A DNA stretch of 64,000 bases, from the NCBI GenBank assembly GCA_022842935.1, contig JALHOP010000017.1, positions 62,001 to 126,000 on the forward strand, in the 5' to 3' direction. Under the pieces are notes generated by a model. It was not told the origin of the DNA. It saw nothing but the letters and a program-made list of their open reading frames with translations, and did no database searches. The translations under genes and the position numbers were made by a program. Shown piece after piece: positions 45,991-56,268 of this stretch (position 1 is its first letter; each line of letters begins with the position of its first letter). The DNA comes from Myxococcota bacterium. GTDB taxonomy: Bacteria > Myxococcota > XYA12-FULL-58-9 > JALHOP01.

Positions 45991-47649
45991 ATGCGCCCCA
46001 TCAATGACGTCGCCCAAGAGCTGGGCATCGACCTCGCGGATGTCCTCCCTTACGGCCGCGACAAGGCCAAGATCGACCTCGCGGCGCTTGGCCGCGGCAA
46101 GAGTGGTAAGGGAAAGCTGGTTTTGGTTTCAGCGATCACGCCGACGCCACCCGGTGAAGGCAAGACGACCACCAGCATCGCCCTGGCCATGGGACTGCGC
46201 CGTCTCGGGCACAGGGCCGTACCCGCTCTGCGTGAGCCATCACTCGGACCCGTCTTCGGAGTCAAAGGGGGCGGCACCGGCGGCGGCAAATCTCAGCTCG
46301 TACCGAGTAACGACATCAACCTGCACTTTACGGGAGATCTGCACGCCATCACCTCGGCGCACAACCTTCTGTCCGCTTTAGTCGACAACGAGTTGCACTT
46401 CGACGACGGTGCGGCCGGGGGCAAGCGTCTCGATCCGCGCCGTGTCAGCTGGCGGCGCGCCATCGACATGAACGACCGCGCCCTGCGCAGCGTGATGGTG
46501 GGTATGGGTGGACGCAACGGAGGCGTGCCACGGGCGACCGGCTTCGACATCACGGCGGCGAGCGAGGTCATGGCGATTCTCTGTCTCGCGACTTCACACG
46601 AAGACCTGCGCAAACGCCTCGGACGCATCGTGGTTGGACGCACTTACGACCAACGGCCCATCACGGCAGCCGACGTTGGCGCCGATGCCGCGATGACCGC
46701 GCTCCTCAAGGACGCCCTCCTCCCCAACCTGGTCCAGACCGCCGAAGGCGGGCCGGCGTTCGTGCATGGCGGTCCGTTCGCCAACATCGCGCACGGCTGC
46801 TCATCGATCGTGGCCACCCGCTTGGCCCAACACGTCGCCGACGTCGTCGTGACCGAGGGGGGCTTTGGCTTCGATCTCGGCGGCGAGAAGTTCCTCGACA
46901 TCAAATGCCGGACGGCCGGAATTTGGCCTGACGCAACGGTGGTCGTAGCGACCCTCCGTGCCCTCAAGTTCCACGGCGGCGTCGACGCGAAGAACGCGGG
47001 CGCGCCCAACCGTGAGGCGCTCGAGAGAGGCATCACAAACCTCGAGCGTCATCTGGAGTCCGTGCGCTACTTCGGCCTGCGCGCCGTCGTCGCAATCAAC
47101 GCCTTCGACAACGATCCCGAAGATGAGCTGACCGTGGTGCGGCGACGCTGCGAAGAGCTGGGTGTGCCGGTCGAGCTATCACGTGGCTTCACGCTCGGCG
47201 GAGAGGGAACCATCGATCTCGCCCGCACCGTTGCAGCCGTGCTCGCGGACGCCTCACAGGCGAGCGCGCCCAAGTTCTGCTACGCACTCGAACAAAGCTA
47301 CGCCGCGAAGCTCGAAGCGATCGCACGCAATGTTTACGGCGCGGACGGCGTCGACCTCGACCCAGTCGCGCGCGACGACCTCGACGCCATCGTCAAGGAC
47401 GGCTTCGCGGGCCTTCCTATTTGTATGGCCAAGACGCATTTGAGCCTGTCCGATGACCCGAAGAGGCAGGGCCGCCCGAGCGGCTTTCGCGTCACGGTAC
47501 GCTCGGCGCGCCTGAGCGCGGGCGCTGGGTTCGTCGTAGCGCTCTTGGGCGACATCATGACGATGCCCGGCCTTCCCAAGGTTCCGGCCGCGCGCGCCGT
47601 GCGCGTCGACGCCGATGGTCAGATTCGCGGACTCATGCAGAACGAGTGA
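45991..47649 (+). CDS. fhs: Formate--tetrahydrofolate ligase
   Basis: A full-length 552-residue Fhs. The ATP-binding signature TPTPPGEGKTTTS (near residue 50) and the family block GPVFGVKGGGTGGGKSQLVP with DINLHFTGD are both intact, and the C-terminus ends in the usual GDIMTMPGLPKVPAA. It makes 10-formyltetrahydrofolate from formate, ATP and THF for purine synthesis, initiator tRNA formylation and one-carbon balance. It stands alone; the desaturase gene behind it converges. No riboswitch was recognised in the 125-bp leader. Confidence 0.97.
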   Translation: MRPINDVAQELGIDLADVLPYGRDKAKIDLAALGRGKSGKGKLVLVSAITPTPPGEGKTTTSIALAMGLRRLGHRAVPALREPSLGPVFGVKGGGTGGGKSQLVPSNDINLHFTGDLHAITSAHNLLSALVDNELHFDDGAAGGKRLDPRRVSWRRAIDMNDRALRSVMVGMGGRNGGVPRATGFDITAASEVMAILCLATSHEDLRKRLGRIVVGRTYDQRPITAADVGADAAMTALLKDALLPNLVQTAEGGPAFVHGGPFANIAHGCSSIVATRLAQHVADVVVTEGGFGFDLGGEKFLDIKCRTAGIWPDATVVVATLRALKFHGGVDAKNAGAPNREALERGITNLERHLESVRYFGLRAVVAINAFDNDPEDELTVVRRRCEELGVPVELSRGFTLGGEGTIDLARTVAAVLADASQASAPKFCYALEQSYAAKLEAIARNVYGADGVDLDPVARDDLDAIVKDGFAGLPICMAKTHLSLSDDPKRQGRPSGFRVTVRSARLSAGAGFVVALLGDIMTMPGLPKVPAARAVRVDADGQIRGLMQNE

Positions 47650-47698
47650 CCAGCCTGGTCGCGACGATGCGCGGGTAGAATCAGTAGCGGCGTCTAGC

Positions 47699-48616
47699 TC
47701 ACTCGGCCATACGCGTGCGGTCCGATTCGAGCGACGCGTCGTCGCGTTCGACACGGACGCCGGTCGGACGCGTCCAGTAGTCGCGTTGGCGTCGGAACGG
47801 CATGGCCAGCGCCCGCAGGATCCCGTTGTCTTCGGGGAGGGAGTAGCCTGCGACACCGACCACGACCTGCGACTGCGGTACGTTCAACCGCAACGTCCGA
47901 TGCATCCAGTCCCACCAGGGGAAAACCACTCCGTAGTTCGAGCGGCTCTCGCGCATGACCTGCGAGTGGTGGATGCCATGCATGCGCGGAGTCACCAGCA
48001 CCCAATTGACGATGCGCTCGACTGCCAGCGGCAACTTCACGTTGCTATGGTGAAAAAGCGTGCCGCACTGCAGCGCGAGGTCATAGACGAGGTAGGTCGA
48101 AAGCGAGGGTCCGATGACCGCAATCTGCACGACGCGAAAAGCCGTCGAGAGCGCGATCTCGCCGAAGTGAAAACGGAACGTCGTGCTGACGTCGAGCACC
48201 GGGTCGGCGTGGTGCACGTTGTGAAAGCGCCAGAGTAGCGGCACGCGATGATTGAGCTGATGCCAGTAGTAGAACGACAGGTCCATCAACACGAAGGCGA
48301 CACAGGCGCGTAAGAGGTCGGGGAGAGCGCCGAGGTGCAAGACGCCGACGTGCGACTGTTCCGTCCACCCCAGCGTCTTCAACGCTACAGGCTGCACGAC
48401 CGCCATTGCGGCGACGAACGTCAGCGCAGCGATGGCAACGTTGACGAGCAGTCGTCGAAAGAAGGGCGCACGACCGAGGCGCAGCGGCGCGAAGCGCTCG
48501 AGCAGGAGCAGCATGACCGCCAGCGCGACCACTCCGATGATCGCTTCCATCATGAGATCCCCAACTGTGGCCGTGGATGCATCTGGGGCGACGTCGTCGA
48601 TCGCGAACGGTCCCAT
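47699..48616 (-). CDS. Sterol desaturase / fatty acid hydroxylase family membrane protein
   Basis: The product of about 305 residues has three to four membrane helices and the His boxes of the di-iron hydroxylase family: YYWHQLNHR, RFHNVHHAD, FRFHFGE and MHGIHHSQ. Such enzymes hydroxylate or desaturate sterols, carotenoids or lipids at the membrane. Substrate cannot be assigned. The start may be ATG 48616 or one of the two ATGs 21-22 codons later, just before the first helix (MEAIIGVVALAVMLLLL). Confidence 0.88.
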   Translation of the reverse strand: MGPFAIDDVAPDASTATVGDLMMEAIIGVVALAVMLLLLERFAPLRLGRAPFFRRLLVNVAIAALTFVAAMAVVQPVALKTLGWTEQSHVGVLHLGALPDLLRACVAFVLMDLSFYYWHQLNHRVPLLWRFHNVHHADPVLDVSTTFRFHFGEIALSTAFRVVQIAVIGPSLSTYLVYDLALQCGTLFHHSNVKLPLAVERIVNWVLVTPRMHGIHHSQVMRESRSNYGVVFPWWDWMHRTLRLNVPQSQVVVGVAGYSLPEDNGILRALAMPFRRQRDYWTRPTGVRVERDDASLESDRTRMAE

Positions 48617-48703
48617 GACATGTATTTACATGTACAGCCAAGATGCCAACGTGGAGCAACCCCTACTCGTGTACCATTGCAGCAGCCGTGGGCCGAAGCG
48701 CCC

Positions 48704-50071
48704 TCACTCCGGTCTATGCAAGGGACCGTCCGCGCGAACGGTCAGCGTGAAACGTGAGCCCTCGGCGGCCGCCTCCCCCGCGTGCATCCGCGCGATGTCG
48801 CGGACGATGGCAAGGCCGAGTCCCGCACCGGCGCTGCTCCTGCCACGATAGAAGGGCTCGAAGACACGTTCGCGCTCTTCGGGGGCAACACCTTCGCCTT
48901 GATCGCGAACGGTGATGCGCCAGTGCGTTGCGTCGCGCGTCAGGCCGACTTCGATGGTCGACGATGGCGGTGCGTGCCGGCAGGCGTTGGCGAGAAGATT
49001 GTCGACGGCTTGCCGCAATGCTGTTTGATCGAACGTCGCGGTGGCCTGCCCTGGAGCCACGAGCGATAAGGTAAGTGAACCTTGCTCGGCGGTCGCACGG
49101 TAGGCGGCTATGGATTCATTGAGGAGCTCAACCAGGTCGCCCGAGCGCAGCTCGCGCTCCACCTTGCTCGCCGCCGCGAGCTCCAGCAGTCGTGCTGCGA
49201 GATACGCCAACCGATCGACCTCGGCGCGTGAGGCAGCGAGAGCCGCGCGCAGCTCTTCGGCCGAGCGCTCGCGCCGGAGCGCAAGATCCATCTGCGTGCG
49301 CATGATGGTGAGCGGCGTGCGCAACTCATGCGCCGCGTTGGCAAGCAGACGTTCCTGAGCGACACGAGCGCGTTGCAGACGCACAGCCGCATCCGCCAAA
49401 GCATCCCGCTGCTCGGCGATCTCGTCACCGGCTCGATCTTCGGGCAACGCCGCCAGGTCAAGCACACCGTCGCGTAGCTTCGGCAGATAGTCCGTCATCG
49501 CACGCAGACGGCGGACCAGGGTATGTGCCTGCCAAGCCTGAGCGAGCAACAACAGCAAGGCGACGATGACGGCTACCGACGAGGTTGCTCGATAGAAGGT
49601 GCGCACCGTGGTCTCGATGGAGCTCATGGGCGAGGCCAACCGCAGCAAGTAGTCGTTGCCATTCGTCGAGTGGACGACCATGCGTAGCTCACGCACCGGA
49701 CGCCCGGTGGCGTCGTCGCGTGTCGTGCCAAGCTCCGTGATGTCTGACGTTGACCAGGCGAGCCGCGGAGGCGAGTGGCTGCCGTGTGGGAACTGGATGA
49801 GGGCGCTACCTGAGCGGTCGTACACCGCCACGACACTGGGGTGGTCGGCGGTGTCCACGACGCGACCGTCGTCGCGCTCGACCAAATGCGGCTCCCCACT
49901 GGGCCCATCGAACAGGCTCACCCGCTCGACCGATGCTTGGGCGCGCATCGCTTCATCGAGGTTACGGATGAGAGAAAGTCGAAACAGCTCCCCAGCCACA
50001 ACGATGGTGATGGCAAGACCAACCGCGGGAAGGACGACACCGAACAGCCAGAGCCGAGGCCGAAGTTTCAC
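48704..50071 (-). CDS. Sensor histidine kinase of the metal-efflux operon
   Basis: GTG 50071 overlaps the response regulator stop, giving a 455-residue protein. It has two membrane helices (residues 8-27 and about 165-185) around a periplasmic sensor domain of about 135 residues, HAMP-like sequence, an H box (NAAHELRTPLTIMRTQ), and a HATPase with NLLANACRHAP, RDQGEGV and GAGLGLAIVRDIA. The layout suits a CzcS/CusS-type metal sensor. All five genes upstream to 56082 are on this strand with 4-base overlaps. Confidence 0.92.
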   Translation of the reverse strand: MKLRPRLWLFGVVLPAVGLAITIVVAGELFRLSLIRNLDEAMRAQASVERVSLFDGPSGEPHLVERDDGRVVDTADHPSVVAVYDRSGSALIQFPHGSHSPPRLAWSTSDITELGTTRDDATGRPVRELRMVVHSTNGNDYLLRLASPMSSIETTVRTFYRATSSVAVIVALLLLLAQAWQAHTLVRRLRAMTDYLPKLRDGVLDLAALPEDRAGDEIAEQRDALADAAVRLQRARVAQERLLANAAHELRTPLTIMRTQMDLALRRERSAEELRAALAASRAEVDRLAYLAARLLELAAASKVERELRSGDLVELLNESIAAYRATAEQGSLTLSLVAPGQATATFDQTALRQAVDNLLANACRHAPPSSTIEVGLTRDATHWRITVRDQGEGVAPEERERVFEPFYRGRSSAGAGLGLAIVRDIARMHAGEAAAEGSRFTLTVRADGPLHRPE

Positions 50072-50751
50072 GTCGCTTCCGTGATGACCAGCCGGTAGCC
50101 CGTGCCCCGAACCGACTTGATGGTGATCTCTTGATCGACACCAAGACGCCTCAGCTTCGCGCGTACGTAGCCGACATACACGTCGACCACGTTCGGTGTC
50201 CCGTCGAAGCCAGCGCCCCAAATTGACGTGAGCAGCTCCGAGCGTGTGAGGGTCTCGCCCGCGTGCCCAGCGAGCTCAGAGAGGAGCATGAACTCGCGGG
50301 CGGTAAGCGATTCTTCGAGATCGCCGACCGCCAAGGTTCGTCGATTCGCGTCCAGGCGCGCTCGCCCCAAGCGCCGTCGTGCCTCGTGCCCTCCACCGCG
50401 TCGATGTAGCGCTTCGAGCCGCGCCAAGAGCTCGTCGAAATCGAACGGCTTCGTCAGGTAGTCGTCCGCTCCAGCGCGCAGGCCTGTCACCCGCTCGCCC
50501 ACCGAGCCACGAGCCGTCAGCATCAACACCGGTGTGCGAAGACCCGCGTCACGCCAGCGTCGGAGCAAGGCGATCCCATCGAAGTCGGGCAACGACCAAT
50601 CGAGCAGCACGACGTCGTAAGGCACCGCTGCTGCCTGATCGAGCGCATCCGCGCCGCGCGTGCACAGATCGACCTCGTGGCCTTCCTCGCGAAGACCACG
50701 TTGCAGCAAGGCCACCATCTTCGCTTCGTCTTCGACGACGAGAACTCTCAT
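50068..50751 (-). CDS. OmpR/PhoB-family response regulator of the metal-efflux operon
   Basis: The 227-residue protein has a receiver domain (VLVVEDEAKMV, with the phosphorylated Asp in VVLLDWSLPD, the Thr in MLTARG and the Lys in YLTKPF) and a winged-helix DNA-binding domain (LTAREFMLLSELAGHAGETLTRSELL, then NVVDVYVGYVRAKLR). It overlaps the efflux pump gene and the kinase gene. Control of the upstream efflux genes is expected by analogy with CzcR/CusR. Confidence 0.95.
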   Translation of the reverse strand: MRVLVVEDEAKMVALLQRGLREEGHEVDLCTRGADALDQAAAVPYDVVLLDWSLPDFDGIALLRRWRDAGLRTPVLMLTARGSVGERVTGLRAGADDYLTKPFDFDELLARLEALHRRGGGHEARRRLGRARLDANRRTLAVGDLEESLTAREFMLLSELAGHAGETLTRSELLTSIWGAGFDGTPNVVDVYVGYVRAKLRRLGVDQEITIKSVRGTGYRLVITEAT

Positions 50752-53700
50752 CGCACACGCTTCTCCACGAACAACGGATACAGCGCAGGCAAGATGAACA
50801 ACGTCAACAGGGTCGAGGTCACGAGCCCCCCAACGACGACCGTGGCGAGTGGTCGCTGCACCTCGGCGCCTACGCCGCTCGCGAGCATCATGGGTACGAA
50901 GCCGAGACCGGCAACGAGCGCGGTCATGAGGACCGGACGCGCACGCGAGCGGGCCGCCGTAATGGCAGCCTCGGACGGCTGCGCACCGTCACGCTGGTTC
51001 TCGAGGATACGCGACATCAGAACGACGCCATTCAGCACGGCAACGCCGCTCAAGGCGATGAACCCAATGGCGGCGGAGATCGATACCGGCATGGCGCGCA
51101 CGACGAGCGCGATGATGCCACCAACGCACGCAAACGGCACGTTGGCGAAAACCAAGAGGGTCGCGCGCAAGTTGCGAAACGCAACATAGAGTAGCGCCAG
51201 GATGGCAACCATGACGATGGGAATGACGACGCGCAGCCGGCCAACGGCAGCTTCGAGCTGCTCGTATTGACCGCCCCAGACGACCCGATATCCGTCGCGA
51301 AGCTCGAGCTTGGCAATTGCCTCCTGCCCTTTTGCTACCACCTCACCGAGGTCGACGCCGCGCACATTGAAGCCCACGAGCAGGCGACGCGCGCCATCTT
51401 GATGGGCGACGAGGCTCGCCGTGCGTGTCTGACGGATGTCGGCAAGCCGTGATAGCGGAACAAGACCTCCACCCGCATGCGCGAGAGGCAAGCGCTCGAT
51501 ATCGAAGGTGGTCGGCGACCAGTCGAGACGCAACATGATCGGCACACGCACCACCCCCGCGTAGGTGTAGCCAACCTCGATCCCTTGACGCAGAGCTTGG
51601 ACGGCGTCGAGCACATCCTGAACGCTGTAGCCGAAAGCAGCGACATCGAGGGGCCGTGGTCGCACCTCGACGAGCGCGACATCCGGTGGCGCAAGGACGC
51701 GAACGTCGACCGCGCCTGGCACGGAACGCAGCGCCTCACGCACCCCCTCGGCGAGCTCACGCAAGACGGCGAGGTCGTCGCCGTAAACAGCGACCGAGAC
51801 ATCGGTTACGGACCCCCCCAAGAGCTCATTGAAGCGCATCTGGATGGGCTGCGTGTACGACGGGTCGGAGCCAGGCGCCTTGGCGGCGACGACGCGGTCG
51901 ATGTCGGCGATGAGCGCCGCCCGGTCGAGACCGGCGCGCCACTGAGAGCGTGGCGCCAAGCGAACGAAGACATCGGCTTGATCGAGGCCCATGATGTCGG
52001 TCGCCACCGCCGGGCTTCCGACCCGAGAGGTGATGCTCAGCACCTCGGGCACCTCAGCACGAAGTACGCGCTCGAGATGCGTGGCGTCGCGAATCGCGCC
52101 TTCGATGCTCGCGTCGGGCGAGCGCGTCGTTTGAATGACCAGGTCACCTTCGTCGAGCTGGGGTACGAACTCGCTTCCTGCCTGCCAGTACAGGCCAACG
52201 CCGAGAGCGAGCAGAGCGGCGCTGGCCACAATCACGATACGCGGGTAGCGCACGACGCGCCCCAGCAACGGGTCATAGAAGCGCTGGAGAAGTCGCGGCA
52301 GCCACGGGGTCGTCCGAGGTACGTGCGCCGGTGCAAGAGTTGCGGCAAGCGCCGCGGGCACGAAGGTCAACGACAAGACCAGCGAGCAGACGAGGGCCAA
52401 CACGACAGTGAGGGCCATGGGGCGAAACATCTTGCCATCGACGCCAGTGAGCGACAGCACCGGAATGTAGACGACCAAGATGATGAGGACCGAGTAGAAC
52501 ACCGGCCGCGCCACGGCCGCGAGTAACGCGTCGACCTTCTTGCCAAGCCGCTCGCGCGGACGCGGTTCAGGCGTCGCTTGTAGCGTGTGAAAGACGTGCT
52601 CGACCATGACCACCGCGCCATCGACCACGAGCCCGAAGTCGATGGCGCCGAACGACATGAGGTTTCCCGGGATACCGAAGAGCACCATCCCAGCGAGCGC
52701 GCCCAACATCGAAAGAGGAATGACTGACGCAACGAGGAGTCCGGCGCGCACGCTACCGAGCATGAGCAGCAGGACGGCGATCACCAGGACGCCTCCTTCG
52801 AGCAGGCTCTTGCCGACCGTTTGCATGGTCTTCTCGACGAGGTCGCTGCGCTCGTAGACGTGATCGACGATCACATCATTGGGCAGAGCGGCGCGGACGT
52901 CGTGCATGCGCTTCTGGATGTCGCGCACGACACGTAGCGCATTGGCTCCACGGAGCATCTGCACCATGAGATAGACGGTCTCGCCGTTGCCATCGCGCGT
53001 TGCTCCCCCGATGCGCTGGAGGGCGCCTTCGCGCAAGTTGGCGACGTCAGCGAGACGCACGGAGCCGCTATCGCTATGGCGAACGATGGCGAGACCCAAC
53101 TCGGTCGGCGTCCGCGGCAAGGAGACCACCCTGAGTAGCGCCTGTCGACTTCCAGCAGAGAGGGTCGCAGCGGGTGCCGTTCCCACCGCGTTCTCGACCG
53201 CTGTGCGCAGGTCTTGAAGCGTCAGGCCACGCTCGGCGAGCCGGAGCGGGTCAGCGACGACATCGATGGTTCGCCGCTCCCCGCCCCACGTGTTGACCTC
53301 GACCACGCCCGAGACCGATCGCAACAACGGCGCGACGCGCAACATGGCAAGCTCGTAGAGCTCGGCGGTCGTACGGGTCGGCGACCGTAACGTGAAATGA
53401 ACGATCTCGCCCAAGCCTCCTGTGACGGGGCCGAGCTCCGGCGCTTCGACGCCTTGGGGCAGTTGTCCAACCACCGTATTGATACGTTCCTGCACGAGCT
53501 GACGGGCGCGATAGGTATCGACATCGTCCGCGAAGACGGTCGTCACGGACGAGATGCCGTAGCGCGACAAGCTGCGTTGAAGCTCGAGACCAGGCATGCC
53601 ACCAAGCGCGACCTCGAGCGGCCGGGTCACGCGCACCTCGACCTCTTCGGGAGTAAGCCCTGGCGCGCGCGTCAAAACGAGGACCTGATTGGTGGTCACG

Positions 53701-53822
53701 TCGGGTAGCGCATCGAGATCGAGCCGCGTCGCGGTGACTGCGGCGGCGACGGTGAGCACCGCCACGAGGGCCAGTGTCACACGCCAGTGCGCGACCGACA
53801 GCGCGACGACCCGCTCAATCAT
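50748..53822 (-). CDS. Heavy-metal efflux RND pump, CzcA-type
   Basis: The 1024-residue inner-membrane protein has the twelve-helix RND plan. The membrane helix motif DFGLVVDGAVVMVEH (near residue 400) fits the DFGxxxDGAxxxVE pattern that marks divalent-cation (Zn/Co/Cd/Ni) HME-RND pumps, rather than the copper/silver pattern of CusA. It uses proton flow to expel metal with the adaptor and outer-membrane proteins encoded just upstream. Substrate class is inferred from that motif only. Confidence 0.93.
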   Translation of the reverse strand: MIERVVALSVAHWRVTLALVAVLTVAAAVTATRLDLDALPDVTTNQVLVLTRAPGLTPEEVEVRVTRPLEVALGGMPGLELQRSLSRYGISSVTTVFADDVDTYRARQLVQERINTVVGQLPQGVEAPELGPVTGGLGEIVHFTLRSPTRTTAELYELAMLRVAPLLRSVSGVVEVNTWGGERRTIDVVADPLRLAERGLTLQDLRTAVENAVGTAPAATLSAGSRQALLRVVSLPRTPTELGLAIVRHSDSGSVRLADVANLREGALQRIGGATRDGNGETVYLMVQMLRGANALRVVRDIQKRMHDVRAALPNDVIVDHVYERSDLVEKTMQTVGKSLLEGGVLVIAVLLLMLGSVRAGLLVASVIPLSMLGALAGMVLFGIPGNLMSFGAIDFGLVVDGAVVMVEHVFHTLQATPEPRPRERLGKKVDALLAAVARPVFYSVLIILVVYIPVLSLTGVDGKMFRPMALTVVLALVCSLVLSLTFVPAALAATLAPAHVPRTTPWLPRLLQRFYDPLLGRVVRYPRIVIVASAALLALGVGLYWQAGSEFVPQLDEGDLVIQTTRSPDASIEGAIRDATHLERVLRAEVPEVLSITSRVGSPAVATDIMGLDQADVFVRLAPRSQWRAGLDRAALIADIDRVVAAKAPGSDPSYTQPIQMRFNELLGGSVTDVSVAVYGDDLAVLRELAEGVREALRSVPGAVDVRVLAPPDVALVEVRPRPLDVAAFGYSVQDVLDAVQALRQGIEVGYTYAGVVRVPIMLRLDWSPTTFDIERLPLAHAGGGLVPLSRLADIRQTRTASLVAHQDGARRLLVGFNVRGVDLGEVVAKGQEAIAKLELRDGYRVVWGGQYEQLEAAVGRLRVVIPIVMVAILALLYVAFRNLRATLLVFANVPFACVGGIIALVVRAMPVSISAAIGFIALSGVAVLNGVVLMSRILENQRDGAQPSEAAITAARSRARPVLMTALVAGLGFVPMMLASGVGAEVQRPLATVVVGGLVTSTLLTLFILPALYPLFVEKRVR

Positions 53823-54880
53823 GGAGCTGCCTCGCCGATGTCGTTCGCTCGTTCGTCGTCGAGCACGCGCTGGCCGTCCATGGCGACGGCATCTCCGACC
53901 GCGAGCGCGCCGCGCACGAGCGCATCGGCGCCGGACGCCGCGATGACCTCGACCTCCAGCCAGTCGTTCTTTCGGCGAATGCGCGCTCCGTCGGGTCCCA
54001 CGACGAGGGCGCTTGCCGGTACCAGGACGACGTCGGGGCCGAGCTGAATACGCACGCGTTCCTTAGAGCCCACCGCGAGCTCCGCCTCTTCGGGAGCATC
54101 GAACCAGGCCATACGGGCGCCGTCGATGGGATCGACAGCTGGCGACACGGCGACCAGACGCAGGGGGATCGTCGTACCGTTGCGCGCCGCGAGGCTGAAG
54201 CTCGCGTCGCTCGGGGGCAGGCGCGCAAGGTGAGCCTCGACGCGCCGGCTACTGCGACCAACGATGCGGGCGAGCGCTGGGGCGCTAGGGTCGCGCGTCT
54301 CGCCGACAACGGCGTTCACCTGGGTGACGACACCTGCGATCGGGCTACGCAAGACGATCGAGCCATCGCGTTCCACGAGTGTCCCTGCGATGCTTGGGTC
54401 GACACCCGCGGCGCGCAGCATGGCGAGAGCGGTGGCGATCTCCGCTTTGGCGTCGGCGATGCGGCCTTGGTTCTCGATCGTGTCCGCGGCGCGCATGAGT
54501 CCCTCTTGTTGCAGCGAGACGAGGCGTGCCCGGCGCGTCTCCTCGGCCGCAAGACGCGTCGTCGCGGCAACGTAGGCGCCGGCTGCCGACAGCACCTGGG
54601 GCACGATGACCAGCGCGATGCGGTCACCCCGCGCCACGTTGTCGCCAGGCCTCACGAACAGGCTCGTCACCCGACCGATGAACGGCAGACCTACGGCTGC
54701 GCTGCTGTCGACGTCGCCACGAACCTCGGCCGGGACCTCGAGCATCGAAACGCCAGCCGTGTCGCGTACCGGCACCCAACGTGTCACGGCGCTCGCTTTG
54801 CTGGGCGGCGCGGGCGCCTCGGGGGTCGAGCGCTCGGAGCAACTATAAAGAGCGAGACAGACCAACAGCAGCAGTTTCAT
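53819..54880 (-). CDS. RND efflux periplasmic adaptor, CzcB/CusB-like lipoprotein
   Basis: ATG 54880 overlaps the outer-membrane factor stop (ATGA) and gives a lipoprotein signal, MKLLLLVCLALYSC. The mature part of about 335 residues has the adaptor order: a first half-lipoyl motif (FIGRVTSLFVRPGDNVARGD), an alpha hairpin, the second lipoyl half (VLRSPIAGVVTQVNAVVGET), and beta-barrel strands. It joins pump and outer-membrane channel. No His/Met-rich metal-binding tail is visible. It overlaps the pump gene by 4 bases. Confidence 0.92.
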   Translation of the reverse strand: MKLLLLVCLALYSCSERSTPEAPAPPSKASAVTRWVPVRDTAGVSMLEVPAEVRGDVDSSAAVGLPFIGRVTSLFVRPGDNVARGDRIALVIVPQVLSAAGAYVAATTRLAAEETRRARLVSLQQEGLMRAADTIENQGRIADAKAEIATALAMLRAAGVDPSIAGTLVERDGSIVLRSPIAGVVTQVNAVVGETRDPSAPALARIVGRSSRRVEAHLARLPPSDASFSLAARNGTTIPLRLVAVSPAVDPIDGARMAWFDAPEEAELAVGSKERVRIQLGPDVVLVPASALVVGPDGARIRRKNDWLEVEVIAASGADALVRGALAVGDAVAMDGQRVLDDERANDIGEAAP

Positions 54881-56082
54881 GACGTATCCGCCATCGCCGA
54901 CAAGAACAACCAAAGCTTCACCCTCGCCCAGGTGTACGCCGCACGCGCGGATTCGAGGCGCCGTTGTGCGACGACCAGCGTGCGCCTTGCGAGGAGCGCT
55001 TCGATCACAGTCGCCTCACCCCCGCGCATCAGACGTTCGCGTAGGCGCGCCGCCTCCCGAGCGGCGGGGACCAGGTGGGCTTCGAGCTCGTTGAGGATCT
55101 CCCGCATGTGCTCGACTTCATGAATGGCAAGACGCACGTCGTGTGTGGCCTGAAGGCGAGCCTCGACTACGGCCCCTTCGCTACGCGTCGCAGCGACGAT
55201 GAGGTCCGCCCGCTCACGCTCGGCTCGATCGAAGAGCGGCAGCGAGAAGCGCGCGATGCCAGATACGATCGCCCCTCCGGTCGACGAGTCGCGGGCCGCG
55301 ACCACCCCAAACTGGCCGACCACACCGCGCGCCGCATGCTCCTCGATGTCGCGGGCACGACGTGCGCGGGCCTCGAGCGCGAGGCGGCGCGCATCGGGGA
55401 GCTGGTCGACGCCCGCGACGAAGGTCTCGGGGTCGTCGAGGTCGGGCAGCTGAGGAGTAGGTAGTGCGCCATCCGCGCTCGTGGGAACCGAGGGCGTGGT
55501 CCCCAAGGCGCGTGACAACGCCAACCCGAGCTCGAATAGGCGTCCTTCGGCGTCGAGCTCCGCGAGGCGAACTTCCGAGAGATACGAGCGGGCATCTTCG
55601 ACATCGGCGACCGTCGCCTCACCAAGCTCGCTGGAGCGCAGCACCAAATGCTCGAGCTCAACCGCGAGCCCGACCTCTTGCGCAACGACGTCGCGGACTC
55701 GGAGCGTCTCCCAGGCATCGAGCCAAGCGCGCGCCACGCCGAGTCGCTCGAAAAGTGCTGCCGCCCGCACCTCGGCCGTGAGCACATCCTCCTCGAGACG
55801 CATCGACGCCTTCCGCGCCCTGCTGTGTCCCGAGAAGTTCCACCCTTGGGAGACCTCGACCACGAGATCGGGGTTGCGCTCACCGGTGGCGTCGAAGCGC
55901 AGACCCGGCTGCACCGCGACCTGCGGATTGAGCGTCAGGGTGCCAACCTCCTTATCTGCTTTGCGCTTGGCGGCCTCGGCCTCGGCTGCGGTACGTACGC
56001 GTGGGGTTGCGGCGGCGAGCATGAGCGCCTCATCGAAGGTCACCCCCGGAGCCAGAACCAGCGCGAGCGCTACGACGATCAT
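54877..56082 (-). CDS. TolC-family outer membrane factor, CzcC/CusC-like
   Basis: The 401-residue product has a short signal (MIVVALALVLAPG), then two similar halves of long Ala/Glu/Arg-rich helices with the FDEALMLAAATPRVRTA start typical of outer-membrane efflux proteins. It forms the channel for the pump encoded downstream and is the first gene of the five-gene operon ending at 48704. No divergent regulator is seen upstream; the operon carries its own two-component system at the end. Confidence 0.9.
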   Translation of the reverse strand: MIVVALALVLAPGVTFDEALMLAAATPRVRTAAEAEAAKRKADKEVGTLTLNPQVAVQPGLRFDATGERNPDLVVEVSQGWNFSGHSRARKASMRLEEDVLTAEVRAAALFERLGVARAWLDAWETLRVRDVVAQEVGLAVELEHLVLRSSELGEATVADVEDARSYLSEVRLAELDAEGRLFELGLALSRALGTTPSVPTSADGALPTPQLPDLDDPETFVAGVDQLPDARRLALEARARRARDIEEHAARGVVGQFGVVAARDSSTGGAIVSGIARFSLPLFDRAERERADLIVAATRSEGAVVEARLQATHDVRLAIHEVEHMREILNELEAHLVPAAREAARLRERLMRGGEATVIEALLARRTLVVAQRRLESARAAYTWARVKLWLFLSAMADTS

Positions 56083-56268
56083 GAGAGAGTGTAATCATGC
56101 GGCCATCTGGACGGGGGATTCTTGAGAGAAAAATGAGAGAACTCTCAGACTCGTTATGGATTGGCCTCGGTTGGGGGGACCGCGACCCCAAAACCTGCGT
56201 TGCCCGCTTCACCAAGACTGTTCATCTCGCACATATGTCGCGATAGCGGACACAGGCGACGGCGTGGT

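Noticed and set aside
47615-48238. Plus-strand frame of 207 codons opposite the sterol desaturase family gene
   Set aside because: The minus-strand frame has all His boxes and membrane helices; the opposite frame is Arg/His-rich mirror sequence.
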